This document shows positions 17,989-26,308 of a stretch of 64,000 nucleotides of DNA, piece by piece. The notes under the pieces were generated by a model, which was not told where the DNA came from, made no database searches, and worked only from the letters and a program-made list of their open reading frames with translations. The position numbers were made by a program, and so were the translations under genes. The stretch lies in the NCBI RefSeq assembly GCF_030527965.1, contig NZ_JAUMZU010000011.1, positions 1-64,000 of the forward strand. Reading direction: 5' to 3'. The DNA is from Neisseria sp. (lineage in GTDB: Bacteria; Pseudomonadota; Gammaproteobacteria; Burkholderiales; Neisseriaceae). Position 1 is the stretch's first letter, and each line of letters begins with the position of its first letter.

Positions 17989-19317
17989 ATGAACAGCAAA
18001 ACTTTTCTCCGTCTTTCCCTTATCGGCTTAGCCGCCTTGCTGGCCGCCTGTACCGGTACGAAAAAAAGCGGCGGCGGTTATGTGCCCATTGCCGGTACGG
18101 GCCCAGCGCTGCCTGCGGGAGTGCCCGCCGCTCCGGGTACGGTCGTCAGCCCGGCCGGCAGCGGTGTCAGCTATCGTGCCGTGTCGCATCACGCCCTGCC
18201 GCATTGGGCGTTTCAACATTTCGTGCGCAGCCTGGAATCGTTTAAAACCGGTTGTACCAAGCTGAAAGCCCGCGCCGAGTGGCAGAACGTTTGCGCGCAG
18301 GCCGAGCGCACTTCGCGCAACTACTTTTCCGCCAAGCATTTCTTTGAACAATACTTTACCGTGTGGGAAGTGAGCGAAAACGGCCAGCTTGCCGGCACGG
18401 TAACCGGCTATTACGAACCGGTGCTGCAAGGCGACAATAAAGCGACCCGCAAGGCCCGTTTCCCGATTTACGGCATTCCGAGCGATTTCGTTTCGGTCGA
18501 ATTATCTGCCGGCCAGCGTGCGGCCAAAGGCACCGTACGCATCAAGCCGGCCGGCACTAACCGCGGCACTATCGCGCCGGACGGTCAATACACGGCCAAT
18601 CTCAGTGAATTTCCGATAACCGAGCGCAGCAAAGCCATTAAAGGCCGCTTTACCACCGACAACCGTTTCGTTCCCTATTACACCCGTGCCCAGATTAACG
18701 GCGGCGCGCTTGACGGTAAGGCGCCGATTCTGGGTTATGCCGATGATCCGGTCGAACTTTTCTTCCTGCAAATCCAAGGATCGGGGCGCCTGCAGACGCC
18801 TAGCGGCGGCTTTATCCGTTTGGGCTATGCCGATAAAAACGAGTATCCCTATGTTTCCATAGGAAAATACATGGCTTCCAAGGGCTATTTGCCATTGAAT
18901 CAAACGACTATGCAGGGCATTAAAGAATGGATGCGTCAGAATCCAACGCATCTGGCTGAAGTGTTGGGGCAAAACCCCAGCTATGTGTTTTTCCGCAAAC
19001 TGGAAGGTACGGCCGAAGAGGGCCCTGTCGGCGCACTCGGTACGCCGTTGCACAGCGAATTTGCCGGAGCGGTCGACCGCCGCTATATCACGCTGGGTGC
19101 TCCGTTGTTTGTGGCGACAACCCATCCGGAATCCCGCAGCGCACTTAACCGCTTGATTATGGCGCAAGATACCGGTTCCGCCATCCGAGGAGCCGTGCGT
19201 GTCGATTATTTCTGGGGTTACGGCGATGAGGCCGGCAAAGTTGCCGGAAAAATGAAAAACACCGGCTATGTGTGGGAGCTGCTGCCCAACGGCATGCAGC
19301 CGCAATATCGTCCTTAA
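17989..19317 (+). CDS. mltA: Membrane-bound lytic murein transglycosylase A (GNA33-type lipoprotein)
   Basis: 442 residues with a lipoprotein signal (LAALLAAC, Cys at about residue 21), so the enzyme sits on the inner face of the outer membrane. It cleaves the MurNAc-GlcNAc bond to yield 1,6-anhydromuropeptides. MltA domain: LAGTVTGYYEPVLQGD, GYADDPVELFFLQIQGSGRL. C-terminal 3D domain with the catalytic-type aspartates: AQDTGSAIRGAVRVDYFWGYG. The sequence closely resembles meningococcal GNA33, including the LPHWAFQHFVRSLESFK region. The low-complexity Gly/Pro/Ala linker after the lipobox is typical. It is a single gene, terminated at 19340-19370. Confidence 0.95.
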   Translation: MNSKTFLRLSLIGLAALLAACTGTKKSGGGYVPIAGTGPALPAGVPAAPGTVVSPAGSGVSYRAVSHHALPHWAFQHFVRSLESFKTGCTKLKARAEWQNVCAQAERTSRNYFSAKHFFEQYFTVWEVSENGQLAGTVTGYYEPVLQGDNKATRKARFPIYGIPSDFVSVELSAGQRAAKGTVRIKPAGTNRGTIAPDGQYTANLSEFPITERSKAIKGRFTTDNRFVPYYTRAQINGGALDGKAPILGYADDPVELFFLQIQGSGRLQTPSGGFIRLGYADKNEYPYVSIGKYMASKGYLPLNQTTMQGIKEWMRQNPTHLAEVLGQNPSYVFFRKLEGTAEEGPVGALGTPLHSEFAGAVDRRYITLGAPLFVATTHPESRSALNRLIMAQDTGSAIRGAVRVDYFWGYGDEAGKVAGKMKNTGYVWELLPNGMQPQYRP

Positions 19318-19339
19318 ATAGCCCTTGTTTTGGATACAA

Positions 19340-19370
19340 AATGCCTGTCTGAAACGTTCAGACGGGCATT
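19340..19370 (+). terminator. Inverted DUS pair, terminator of mltA
   Basis: AATGCCTGTCTGAA pairs with TTCAGACGGGCATT, with one mismatch. Confidence 0.6.
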
Positions 19371-19520
19371 AATGCTGTTTGATTATATAAAAATCATATT
19401 CCAATTGAGAACAAAGATATAAATTCTGATTTTGAACTTCCTCGCACCGGCACAGTCTACAGCACAACAAATATGCAGATGTGTATGTTTGTTCCTCAAT
19501 AAAACAGAAGGAGCTTGTTT

Positions 19521-19922
19521 ATGAATCTCAAGCAAACATTTTTTACCGTCATTACATCCGTCGCACTGATTTTCTCAGTGAGTGCCGCCCAAGCGCGCGG
19601 CACCACCAACCAAACCAAAGCCACCATTGCCGGTGCCGCCGCCGGTGCCGCAGTCGGCGCCGTTGCCGGAAAGAACACCCAAAGCGCCTTGGCGGGCGCT
19701 GCTGTCGGCGGCTTGTTGGGTAATGCCTACGCTTACCACAACAAAAAACTGACTGCCGCTGAAAACAACAACCGTTACCACGTGCGGGATCGTTATTATG
19801 ACGACGACCGCCGCCGCAGAAGACCTTATCCCGAACGCCGTTTCGACAGAGATTTCGATGACGATGGCCCTCGCGGCTGGGGACGCCCTCATCACCATCA
19901 TCATCACGGTGGCCCTTTCTAA
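19521..19922 (+). CDS. Secreted glycine-zipper protein with a His-rich tail
   Basis: 133 residues from the ATG at 19521, with AAGGAG at 19508-19513. Signal peptide up to VSAAQA. A glycine-zipper segment follows (TIAGAAAGAAVGAVAGKNTQSALAGAAVGGLLG), as in the 17-kDa surface antigen / YMGG family, which can insert in or span the envelope. The second half is very different: a run of Arg, Asp and Tyr (RYYDDDRRRRRPYPERRFDRDFDDD), then a C-terminal RPHHHHHHGGPF. The natural run of six histidines suggests metal binding, by inference. Function unknown. Confidence 0.75.
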   Translation: MNLKQTFFTVITSVALIFSVSAAQARGTTNQTKATIAGAAAGAAVGAVAGKNTQSALAGAAVGGLLGNAYAYHNKKLTAAENNNRYHVRDRYYDDDRRRRRPYPERRFDRDFDDDGPRGWGRPHHHHHHGGPF

Positions 19923-19967
19923 GCAAAATCTGCAAGATACAGTCCTTTATTTGTCTTGATATTGAAA

Positions 19968-19999
19968 CAATGCCTGTCTGAATTTTCAGACAGGCATTG
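19968..19999 (+). terminator. Inverted DUS pair, terminator
   Basis: CAATGCCTGTCTGAA and its perfect inverse with a two-base loop, about 45 bases after the glycine-zipper gene. Confidence 0.7.
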
Positions 20000-20263
20000 T
20001 CAATGGCTCGTCGGCATGGTGCCATGGCGGGTAAACGCCGTTATCTTCGGCAAATAGCCTCGATATGGAAACGAAAATAGCGAATGTAAGGATTCAAAAA
20101 TCCCCTTGTCAGTTAAAATAGCCCTATGCTAGTATGCCGCCTAATTCCCTCAGAGGGCCGCTTCAAACCTGCATTAGTGATGGAAAACTTTGGCCCAATT
20201 CGGTAAAATACCGTTCAAATTTTTTATAAACCCCGCCGTAAGGCATATTAAGGACTAACAAAA

Positions 20264-20500
20264 ATGTCAAACATTGAACAACAAGTTAAAAAAATTGTTG
20301 CTGAACAACTTGGTGTAAGCGAAAGCGAAGTTAAAAACGAATCTTCCTTTCAAGACGACTTGGGTGCAGACTCACTGGACACTGTAGAGCTGGTTATGGC
20401 GCTGGAAGAAGCGTTTGGTTGCGAAATTCCCGACGAAGAAGCAGAAAAAATCACTACCGTGCAACTGGCAATTGACTACATTAACGCCCACAACGCCTAA
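20264..20500 (+). CDS. acpP: Acyl carrier protein
   Basis: A 78-residue acidic protein that carries fatty acyl chains on a 4'-phosphopantetheine attached to the serine of [18 protein letters not shown] (about residue 37). Full-length and typical. It stands upstream of fabF, the usual fatty-acid gene order. The leader carries an AT-rich tract (TTTTTTATAAACC) that could be the promoter; AAGGACTAACAAAA supplies the ribosome binding site. The 167 bases to fabF contain a strong hairpin (20527-20558). Confidence 0.98.
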   Translation: MSNIEQQVKKIVAEQLGVSESEVKNESSFQDDLGADSLDTVELVMALEEAFGCEIPDEEAEKITTVQLAIDYINAHNA

Positions 20501-20526
20501 GCGCGTGGATGAAAATACCGGGAATG

Positions 20527-20558
20527 TTCAGGCAAAGCGTTAACGTTTGCCGCCTGAA
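20527..20558. repeat. Long near-palindromic hairpin between acpP and fabF
   Basis: TTCAGGC (20527-20533) pairs with GCCTGAA (20552-20558), and inside it GGCAAAGCG / CGTTTGCC continues the stem around the palindrome GTTAAC. No T run follows directly. A second, weaker hairpin (AGCCCCT 20567-20573 with AGGGGCTTTT from 20596) lies just downstream. Either could attenuate transcription into fabF or stabilise the abundant acpP mRNA. Confidence 0.5.
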
Positions 20559-20667
20559 GCCCTGAGAGCCCCTGTTGCGCGGAAAGTCTGCACAAAGGGG
20601 CTTTTAACCTTTCATAATATGCGCCCCAAAGCTCGGGAAAACCTTACTAGAGAAACGAGAAGATTTT

Positions 20668-21915
20668 ATGAGTCAGAGAAGAGTGGTCATTACAGGCTTG
20701 GGCCAAGTGTCTCCGGTCGGCAACGATGTCGCAACCGCGTGGGAAAACCTGTTGGCCGGCAAGAGCGGCATCGGTTCCATCAGCCGCTTCGATACATCCG
20801 AACTCAGCAGCCAGATTGCCGGCGAAGTACGGAATTTCGACATCGGCCAATATATTAGCGCCAAGGAAGCGCGCCGCATGGATGTCTTTATCCATTACGG
20901 CATTGCCGCATCGCTTCAAGCCATTGCGGATGCGGGCCTGAACGACACGCCTGATCTGAACAAAGAACGCGTCGGCGTTAACGTAGGCGCAGGCATCGGC
21001 GGGCTGCCCAGTATCGAGGCGACCGGCAGAGTCGTAGCGGCAGACGGTCCTCGTAAAATCAACCCGTTTTTCATCCCCGGTTCACTCATCAACATGATTT
21101 CCGGCCATGTAACCATTCTGACCGGCTATCAAGGCCCGAGCTACGGCATGGTATCGGCCTGCACGACCGGCGCGCATGCGATTGGCGATTCTGCCCGCAT
21201 CATCCAATACGGCGATGCGGATGTGATGATTGCAGGCGGTGCCGAAGGTGCGATATGTATGCTTGGCATGGGTGGTTTCGCCGCCATGAAAGCCTTGTCG
21301 ACCCGCAATGATGATCCCGCAACCGCTTCTCGTCCGTGGGATAAAGGCCGTGACGGCTTTGTTATGGGCGAAGGTGCTGGTGTTTTGGTGCTGGAAGAAT
21401 TGGAACATGCCAAAAAACGCGGCGCGCGCATTTATGCGGAATTGGCCGGTTTCGGTATGAGTTCCGACGCCCACCATATTACCGCGCCTAATGCAGAAGG
21501 CCCTGCGCTTTCGGTTAAGCGTGCTTTGGCGGATGCCGGTTTGAATGCTGCCGATATCGACTATGTCAATGCCCACGGTACGTCTACGCCGTTGGGCGAT
21601 GCCAACGAAACCACAGCGCTAAAACTGGCGTTTGGCGAGCATGCCAAAAATTTGGTCGTCAACTCCACCAAGTCCATGACCGGCCATTTGTTGGGTGCCG
21701 CCGGCGGGGTTGAAGCGGTTTACAGCGTATTGGCAGTGAAGAACCAAGTGTCTCCGCCAACCATCAACCTGTTTGAACAAGATTTCGAAGCCGGTTGCGA
21801 TTTGGATTATTGCGCCAATCAAGCCCGCGAAATCACTATTCGTGCCGCCATTTCCAATTCGTTCGGTTTCGGCGGTACTAACGGAACACTGGTATTCAAG
21901 AAATTCGAAGCTTGA
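20668..21915 (+). CDS. fabF: 3-oxoacyl-[acyl-carrier-protein] synthase II
   Basis: Condensing enzyme of fatty-acid elongation; it adds malonyl-ACP to acyl-ACP. 415 residues, as expected for FabF/KAS II. The catalytic triad is intact: Cys in SACTTGAH, His in NAHGTSTPLGD and His in KSMTGHLLGAAGG. The Gly-rich end NSFGFGGTNGTL is present. It follows acpP and is probably transcribed with it. Confidence 0.96.
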   Translation: MSQRRVVITGLGQVSPVGNDVATAWENLLAGKSGIGSISRFDTSELSSQIAGEVRNFDIGQYISAKEARRMDVFIHYGIAASLQAIADAGLNDTPDLNKERVGVNVGAGIGGLPSIEATGRVVAADGPRKINPFFIPGSLINMISGHVTILTGYQGPSYGMVSACTTGAHAIGDSARIIQYGDADVMIAGGAEGAICMLGMGGFAAMKALSTRNDDPATASRPWDKGRDGFVMGEGAGVLVLEELEHAKKRGARIYAELAGFGMSSDAHHITAPNAEGPALSVKRALADAGLNAADIDYVNAHGTSTPLGDANETTALKLAFGEHAKNLVVNSTKSMTGHLLGAAGGVEAVYSVLAVKNQVSPPTINLFEQDFEAGCDLDYCANQAREITIRAAISNSFGFGGTNGTLVFKKFEA

Positions 21916-22121
21916 TTCTGGATGATGATAAATGATGTCAAGAGCCGCACCCGCTATTCAGTAGAGCATGTGCGGTTTTTTCTTTATACGGCACCGGCCT
22001 TAAGAAATAAGAGCCTCCGGATGCCTGTCTGAAAGTTTTACTGCACTTTAAGGGCTAATCTTCTTGCACCATCAGCAAGCATGTTTTAAAGTTTGAACAA
22101 TTTCTACCAAAGAGAAAAAAG

Positions 22122-23111
22122 ATGAAAATTACCATAATCGGCGCCGGTGCATGGGGCACTGCATTAGCCATCCACTTTGCATCGCATGGCAACGCGGTTG
22201 CCGTATGGTCGCGTAACCGTGCCCATCAGGAAGCCATGCAACAAGACCGTGAAAACAAACGCTATCTCCCCGGTTTTGCGCTCCCCGACAATTTGACCGT
22301 TCATACGGAGTTGGGCGAAGCGTTGCAAGACAGCGAATTGGTATTGATTGTTACTTCTGTAGCAGGGCTGCGCGATAGCGCCGAATTGCTGAAACAACAC
22401 AATGCAGGGCATCTTCCTATTCTGACGGCATGTAAAGGCTTCGAGCTGGATACCGGTCTGCTGACTTTCCAAGTCGTACAGCAAGTGTTGCCTGACAATA
22501 AACAAATCGGCGTATTGTCCGGCCCCAGCTTTGCTCAAGAATTGGCCAAGCAGTTGCCTTGTGCCATTGTGCTGGCCTCCGAAAATGAAGCGTGGATTAA
22601 CGAATTGGTTGCCCAGCTCAATACCAATGTAATGCGTCTTTACGCCAATACTGATGTTATCGGCGTTGCCGTCGGCGGTGCCGTGAAGAATGTCATGGCC
22701 ATTGCGACGGGCCTTTCAGATGGTTTGGACTACGGCCTTAATGCCAGAGCCGCTTTGGTTACCAGGGGGTTGGCTGAAATTACCCGCCTGGCGATTGCCA
22801 TGGGCGCCCGACAAAAAACCATGATGGGCTTGGCCGGCATGGGCGACCTGATTTTAACCTGTACCGGCGCGCTTTCGCGCAACCGCAAAGTTGGATTGGG
22901 CTTGGCCGAAGGAAAAGAATTGCACGAAGTGCTAACGGAAATCGGTCATGTCGCAGAGGGCGTGCCAACCATTGACGAAGTGTTCGAAGCGGCTTGCAAA
23001 TATCAAATTGATATGCCGATTACCCAAACGCTCTATCAACTGGTGCGCAAAGAATTGCCGGTAGAAGAGGTGGTTGCTCGCCTGATGTTGCGTGAAACAA
23101 AATCCGAATAA
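22122..23111 (+). CDS. gpsA: Glycerol-3-phosphate dehydrogenase [NAD(P)+]
   Basis: Reduces dihydroxyacetone phosphate to sn-glycerol-3-phosphate for phospholipid synthesis. 329 residues. N-terminal dinucleotide-binding GAGAWGTALAIH (residues 7-18), the LSGPSFAQELA motif, the catalytic lysine region VGGAVKNVMAIATG and LAGMGDLILTCTGALSRNR are all present. It is a single gene with AAAGAGAAAAAAG before the ATG and a DUS hairpin terminator at 23146-23184. Confidence 0.97.
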   Translation: MKITIIGAGAWGTALAIHFASHGNAVAVWSRNRAHQEAMQQDRENKRYLPGFALPDNLTVHTELGEALQDSELVLIVTSVAGLRDSAELLKQHNAGHLPILTACKGFELDTGLLTFQVVQQVLPDNKQIGVLSGPSFAQELAKQLPCAIVLASENEAWINELVAQLNTNVMRLYANTDVIGVAVGGAVKNVMAIATGLSDGLDYGLNARAALVTRGLAEITRLAIAMGARQKTMMGLAGMGDLILTCTGALSRNRKVGLGLAEGKELHEVLTEIGHVAEGVPTIDEVFEAACKYQIDMPITQTLYQLVRKELPVEEVVARLMLRETKSE

Positions 23112-23145
23112 GTTCTTCAGTGTATAAAACGCTATAAACAGAAAT

Positions 23146-23184
23146 TAATGCCTGTCTGAAAAACCATTTTTCAGACAGGCATTA
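23146..23184 (+). terminator. Inverted DUS pair, terminator of gpsA
   Basis: TAATGCCTGTCTGAAAAA and its perfect inverse (18-bp arms). Confidence 0.75.
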
Positions 23185-23246
23185 TTGACACGGATAAAGC
23201 AGCACACTATCCTTAGCCACAAAATTTGAAACGGTAGCTAGTAACC

Positions 23247-23564
23247 ATGGAACAACCTTTAGACAAACTGGAAATCAGTATTTACCAACTTGCTCAGAAA
23301 TTCGAAACGCTGGTTTCTGACAAAAAACGCTTGGAAGAAGAAATTCAACGTTTAAAAGAAGAAAACACCAGAGCCGAGCAGCAGCATGAAGCAGCGATAG
23401 ACGAACTAAGCGAAGCCTTGTTGGTGCAAGTCAACAAACTAAAAGAAGATTTGCAAACCAAAATTGACCAGTTGATTTTAGAAAACCAGCAATACCGTGA
23501 TATGTTGGCTAAAAATGCCGACCAAATCCGCGCCATCTTAGCGCGCTTGCCCGTAGAATCCTGA
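23247..23564 (+). CDS. zapB: ZapB-like coiled-coil cell division protein
   Basis: 105 residues, almost entirely predicted coiled coil (KKRLEEEIQRLKEENTRAEQQ..., LVQVNKLKEDLQTKIDQLILENQQYRDML). It lies 14 bases upstream of zapA. In proteobacteria this position encodes a short ZapB/TIGR02449-type protein that bridges ZapA and the divisome. The name rests on size, coiled coil and synteny more than on sequence motifs. Confidence 0.75.
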   Translation: MEQPLDKLEISIYQLAQKFETLVSDKKRLEEEIQRLKEENTRAEQQHEAAIDELSEALLVQVNKLKEDLQTKIDQLILENQQYRDMLAKNADQIRAILARLPVES

Positions 23565-23578
23565 AAGAAAGTGCGTAA

Positions 23579-23890
23579 ATGAGCCAAATCGTACAAGTTG
23601 ACGTCGACATCATGTCACGCCAGTTTAAAATCGGCGCACCAGCCGAAGAAAAAGATACTTTGATTCAAGCTATTGATTTACTTAATCAAAAGATTGCAAC
23701 CGTTAAAAGCACCGGCAAAATCGTAGAAAGCGACAAAATCCTGATTATGGCCGCATTAAACGTTGTGCATGACCTTCTTAAAATGTCTATGCAGAATGGT
23801 TTGGCAATCGGTGAGTTTGAGCGTAAAATAAATGACATGTTACAAGTTTCCGAGCGCGCATTGGCAAAGCTGCCTTCAGCGCAATCGTAA
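23579..23890 (+). CDS. zapA: Cell division protein ZapA
   Basis: 103 residues. ZapA binds FtsZ filaments at midcell and promotes their bundling. The family pattern is present: VQVDVDIMSRQFKIGAPAEEKDTLIQAIDLLNQKI, then KIVESDKILIMAALNVVHDLL, then a C-terminal helix for tetramer formation. It sits between zapB and the 6S RNA gene, a very conserved order. Confidence 0.93.
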   Translation: MSQIVQVDVDIMSRQFKIGAPAEEKDTLIQAIDLLNQKIATVKSTGKIVESDKILIMAALNVVHDLLKMSMQNGLAIGEFERKINDMLQVSERALAKLPSAQS

Positions 23891-23894
23891 GCCT

Positions 23895-24088
23895 GTTCCC
23901 TTTTTTCCCTGCGGTGTTCGCGAAGGCATACATTCCTTTGAACCAATAAGTTCGCTTAAGGTTGCCGGGAGTTTGCAGTGGGCGTGAGCTTCTTTACTGA
24001 ATGCACCCGAAGCTGTCCGAGGCGACCGCCTTGTCTGACAAGGTTCAAGCGGATTGAGCCGAAACGGCACCGGCGGGGAACCCATAAT
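23895..24088 (+). ncRNA. ssrS: 6S RNA
   Basis: Directly downstream of zapA, its conserved neighbour. The region folds as a long imperfect rod: CCCTGCGGTGTTCGC near the 5' end pairs with the 3' region GGCACCGGCGGGG, and a central open region is flanked by GCAGTGGGCGTGAGC and GAATGCACCCGAAGCTG. It also contains the typical CCTTGTCTGACAAGGTTCAAGC arm. 6S RNA binds the housekeeping RNA polymerase holoenzyme and mimics an open promoter in stationary phase. The exact ends are approximate. Confidence 0.85.
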
Positions 24089-24090
24089 TA

Positions 24091-24112
24091 ACGCCGCTTT
24101 TGCGGTGTTTTC
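24091..24112 (+). terminator. Terminator after 6S RNA
   Basis: ACGCCGC TTT TGCGGTG hairpin followed by TTTTCC. Confidence 0.65.
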
Positions 24113-24184
24113 CTTATCTTCGCCATGTAAAAGCAACAGCTTTTTCCCTCTTTGCGGCAAATCTTTCCGTGCGCATCAATAAAA

Positions 24185-24213
24185 TTGACAGGAATCCGAT
24201 TTCTCTTTAAAAT
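24185..24213 (+). promoter_or_regulatory. Promoter of rplM-rpsI
   Basis: TTGACA (24185-24190), a 17-base spacer and TAAAAT (24208-24213) lie 36 bases before the rplM start. This is the best consensus promoter seen in the window. Confidence 0.7.
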
Positions 24214-24249
24214 CGGTAACTTTCAATATATTTATTTGGATTACTCCTC

Positions 24250-24678
24250 ATGAAAACCTTTTCAGCGAAACCGCATGAGGTTAAGCGCGAATGGTTTGTT
24301 ATCGATGCAGAAGACAAAGTTCTGGGTCGTGTTGCAGCCGAAGTCGCTAGCCGTTTGCGTGGCAAACATAAGCCGGAATATACCCCTCATGTTGATACAG
24401 GCGATTACATTATCGTTATCAATGCCGACAAACTGCGGGTTACCGGTGCGAAATTTGAAGACAAAAAATACTATCGCCATTCTGGCTTCCCCGGTGGTAT
24501 TTACGAGCGTACTTTCCGCGAAATGCAAGAGCAGTTTCCGGGTCGCGCTTTGGAAAAAGCCGTTAAAGGCATGTTGCCGAAAGGCCCTTTGGGTTACGCC
24601 ATGATCAAAAAATTGAAAGTGTATGCCGGTGCAGAACATCAGCACGCAGCACAACAACCTAAAGTTTTGGAAATTTAA
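24250..24678 (+). CDS. rplM: 50S ribosomal protein L13
   Basis: 142 residues, the standard L13 length. Signature segments are [41 protein letters not shown] and the [20 protein letters not shown] block. It is the first gene of the rplM-rpsI operon, nine bases ahead of rpsI. Confidence 0.98.
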   Translation: MKTFSAKPHEVKREWFVIDAEDKVLGRVAAEVASRLRGKHKPEYTPHVDTGDYIIVINADKLRVTGAKFEDKKYYRHSGFPGGIYERTFREMQEQFPGRALEKAVKGMLPKGPLGYAMIKKLKVYAGAEHQHAAQQPKVLEI

Positions 24679-24687
24679 GGACACGAC

Positions 24688-25080
24688 ATGAACGGTAAAT
24701 ATTACTATGGCACAGGCCGCCGGAAAAGTTCAGTGGCTCGTGTATTCCTGCAAAAAGGTACCGGCCAGATTATCGTAAACGGCCGTCCGGTTGATGAATT
24801 CTTTGCTCGCGAAACCAGCCGCATGGTGGTTCGTCAGCCATTGGTTCTAACCGAAAATGCAGAAGCTTTCGATATCAAAGTGAACGTTATCGGTGGTGGC
24901 GAAACCGGCCAATCTGGTGCGATCCGTCACGGTATTACCCGTGCTTTGATTGATTATGATGCTGCTTTGAAACCCGCTTTATCTCAAGCTGGCTTCGTAA
25001 CTCGCGATGCCCGTGAAGTGGAACGTAAAAAAGCCGGTTTGCGCAAAGCCCGCCGCGCCAAACAATTCTCCAAACGTTAA
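24688..25080 (+). CDS. rpsI: 30S ribosomal protein S9
   Basis: 130 residues, beginning [20 protein letters not shown] and ending in the basic [17 protein letters not shown] tail that reaches the ribosomal P site. AAGGA precedes the ATG. Co-transcribed with rplM; terminator at 25109-25135. Confidence 0.98.
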   Translation: MNGKYYYGTGRRKSSVARVFLQKGTGQIIVNGRPVDEFFARETSRMVVRQPLVLTENAEAFDIKVNVIGGGETGQSGAIRHGITRALIDYDAALKPALSQAGFVTRDAREVERKKAGLRKARRAKQFSKR

Positions 25081-25108
25081 TTGTTTGGTTTTACAAAGCA
25101 TTGATTCA

Positions 25109-25135
25109 GAAACCCGCTGTTATCAGCGGGTTTTC
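25109..25135 (+). terminator. Terminator of rplM-rpsI
   Basis: GAAACCCGCTG TTAT CAGCGGGTTTTC hairpin with a T run. Confidence 0.85.
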
Positions 25136-25334
25136 TTATTGACGGAATATATGAATCAGACTAAATCAAATAGTACGCTTAGGCCGATTTTGCAACCGAA
25201 TATACCTGTCTGAAACATTGTGCATGATTTAATCTTTATAATTTTTCAGATAATAATATTAAATCGTATCATTTTCGGTTTCTATTTTGAGAAATCATCT
25301 TTGCAACACACGTTTTTATCAAGAAAGGAAAGAT

Positions 25335-25574
25335 ATGCTTTCTACCATTTTAGTTGGTTTCATTGTTGGTGTATTGGCTAAGTTATTCCACCCGGGAAAA
25401 GACAATCTGGGTTTGATTATGACGACGCTACTTGGCATTGCAGGTTCTATCTTGGCCGGTTGGATTGGGCAGGCCGCAGGCTTGTATCAAATGGGACAAC
25501 CGGCAGGTTGGATTGCTTCGACGATTGCTGCGGTTGTTATTCTCATTATTTATACGCGGATTGTTAAAAAGTAA
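25335..25574 (+). CDS. GlsB/YeaQ/YmgE-family membrane protein
   Basis: 79 residues from the ATG at 25335, preceded by AAGGAAAGAT; a longer frame from 25287 has no ribosome binding site. Three hydrophobic segments with many glycines (TILVGFIVGVLAKLF, LIMTTLLGIAGSILAGWIGQAAG, GWIASTIAAVVILIIYTRIV) match the transglycosylase-associated / GlsB stress-response membrane family. The precise role of these inner-membrane proteins is unknown; several are induced by stress. A degenerate single DUS lies in the gap near 25203. Confidence 0.85.
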   Translation: MLSTILVGFIVGVLAKLFHPGKDNLGLIMTTLLGIAGSILAGWIGQAAGLYQMGQPAGWIASTIAAVVILIIYTRIVKK

Positions 25575-25591
25575 ACCGCTTATTCAAATTA

Positions 25592-25642
25592 CATCATAAT
25601 AAATGCCTGTCTGAATTTTTCAGACAGGCATTTATTATGATG
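25592..25642. terminator. Extended inverted DUS, 24-bp perfect arms
   Basis: The DUS hairpin is lengthened on both sides by CATCATAATAA / TTATTATGATG, giving 24-bp perfect arms (25592-25615 and 25619-25642) around a three-base loop. It separates two convergent genes. Confidence 0.75.
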
Positions 25643-25663
25643 CTTCCGAAGAAAGGAGGCTGA

Positions 25664-26308
25664 TTATTTGCTGTTTTCTTTTTCCATCGAACGATTTTTT
25701 TCTATGATTTCCCGATACCAGCGAGGATGGTGTTTTTTGGCCCATGTTTGAGTGACAACGCCTTCCACCATGGCACGAATGGTGCCTTTTACCCAGAAAG
25801 CCGCATAAACATGCACGATAATGCCGGCAATCAAAATCAGCGCAGCCCAAGCGTGGAACAATAAGGCCAAGCGGATGATCGGGATGGGAAACAGCGCGGC
25901 GATATAAGGGCGCCAAGCGATGAAGCCTGTGCACAATAAAACCATCATACAACCTGTCATGAGCCAAAACATACCTTTCTGGCCGCCGTTATATTTTCCG
26001 ATATCGCCGACTTCGTGACCTTTCAGCACCGAACCCACTGATTTCATCCATTTGATATCTTCTTTATCGACAAAGTTGTATTTCCAATAGCGGAAAAACT
26101 GTACAAAAAAGCCGAGAAACATAACAACGCCCACAAAAGGATGAATAATCCTTGCTAATTGAGGCGTGCCGAATACGCCGGTTAACCAGAAAAAAGCGGG
26201 GTAGAAAAATGCCAATCCTGAAATGGCCAACAGAGTGAAGCAGACAGCAACAATCCAGTGGTTTATGCGTTCGCTGCGCGTGTAGCGCTGAATCAGTTTT
26301 TCTTTCAT
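25664..26308 (-). CDS. fdnI: Formate dehydrogenase-N gamma subunit (cytochrome b556)
   Basis: 214 residues. A four-helix diheme cytochrome b that anchors the periplasmic alpha-beta dimer and passes electrons to the quinone pool. Opening YTRSERINHWIVAVCFTLLAISGLAFF carries a heme-ligand His; the helices IIHPFVGVVMFLGFFVQF and LALLFHAWAALILIAGIIVHVYAAFWVKG carry others. Its ATG shares one base with the fdnH stop (TAATG), so the two are coupled. The lowly conserved C-terminus ends in a charged tail. Confidence 0.92.
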   Translation of the reverse strand: MKEKLIQRYTRSERINHWIVAVCFTLLAISGLAFFYPAFFWLTGVFGTPQLARIIHPFVGVVMFLGFFVQFFRYWKYNFVDKEDIKWMKSVGSVLKGHEVGDIGKYNGGQKGMFWLMTGCMMVLLCTGFIAWRPYIAALFPIPIIRLALLFHAWAALILIAGIIVHVYAAFWVKGTIRAMVEGVVTQTWAKKHHPRWYREIIEKNRSMEKENSK

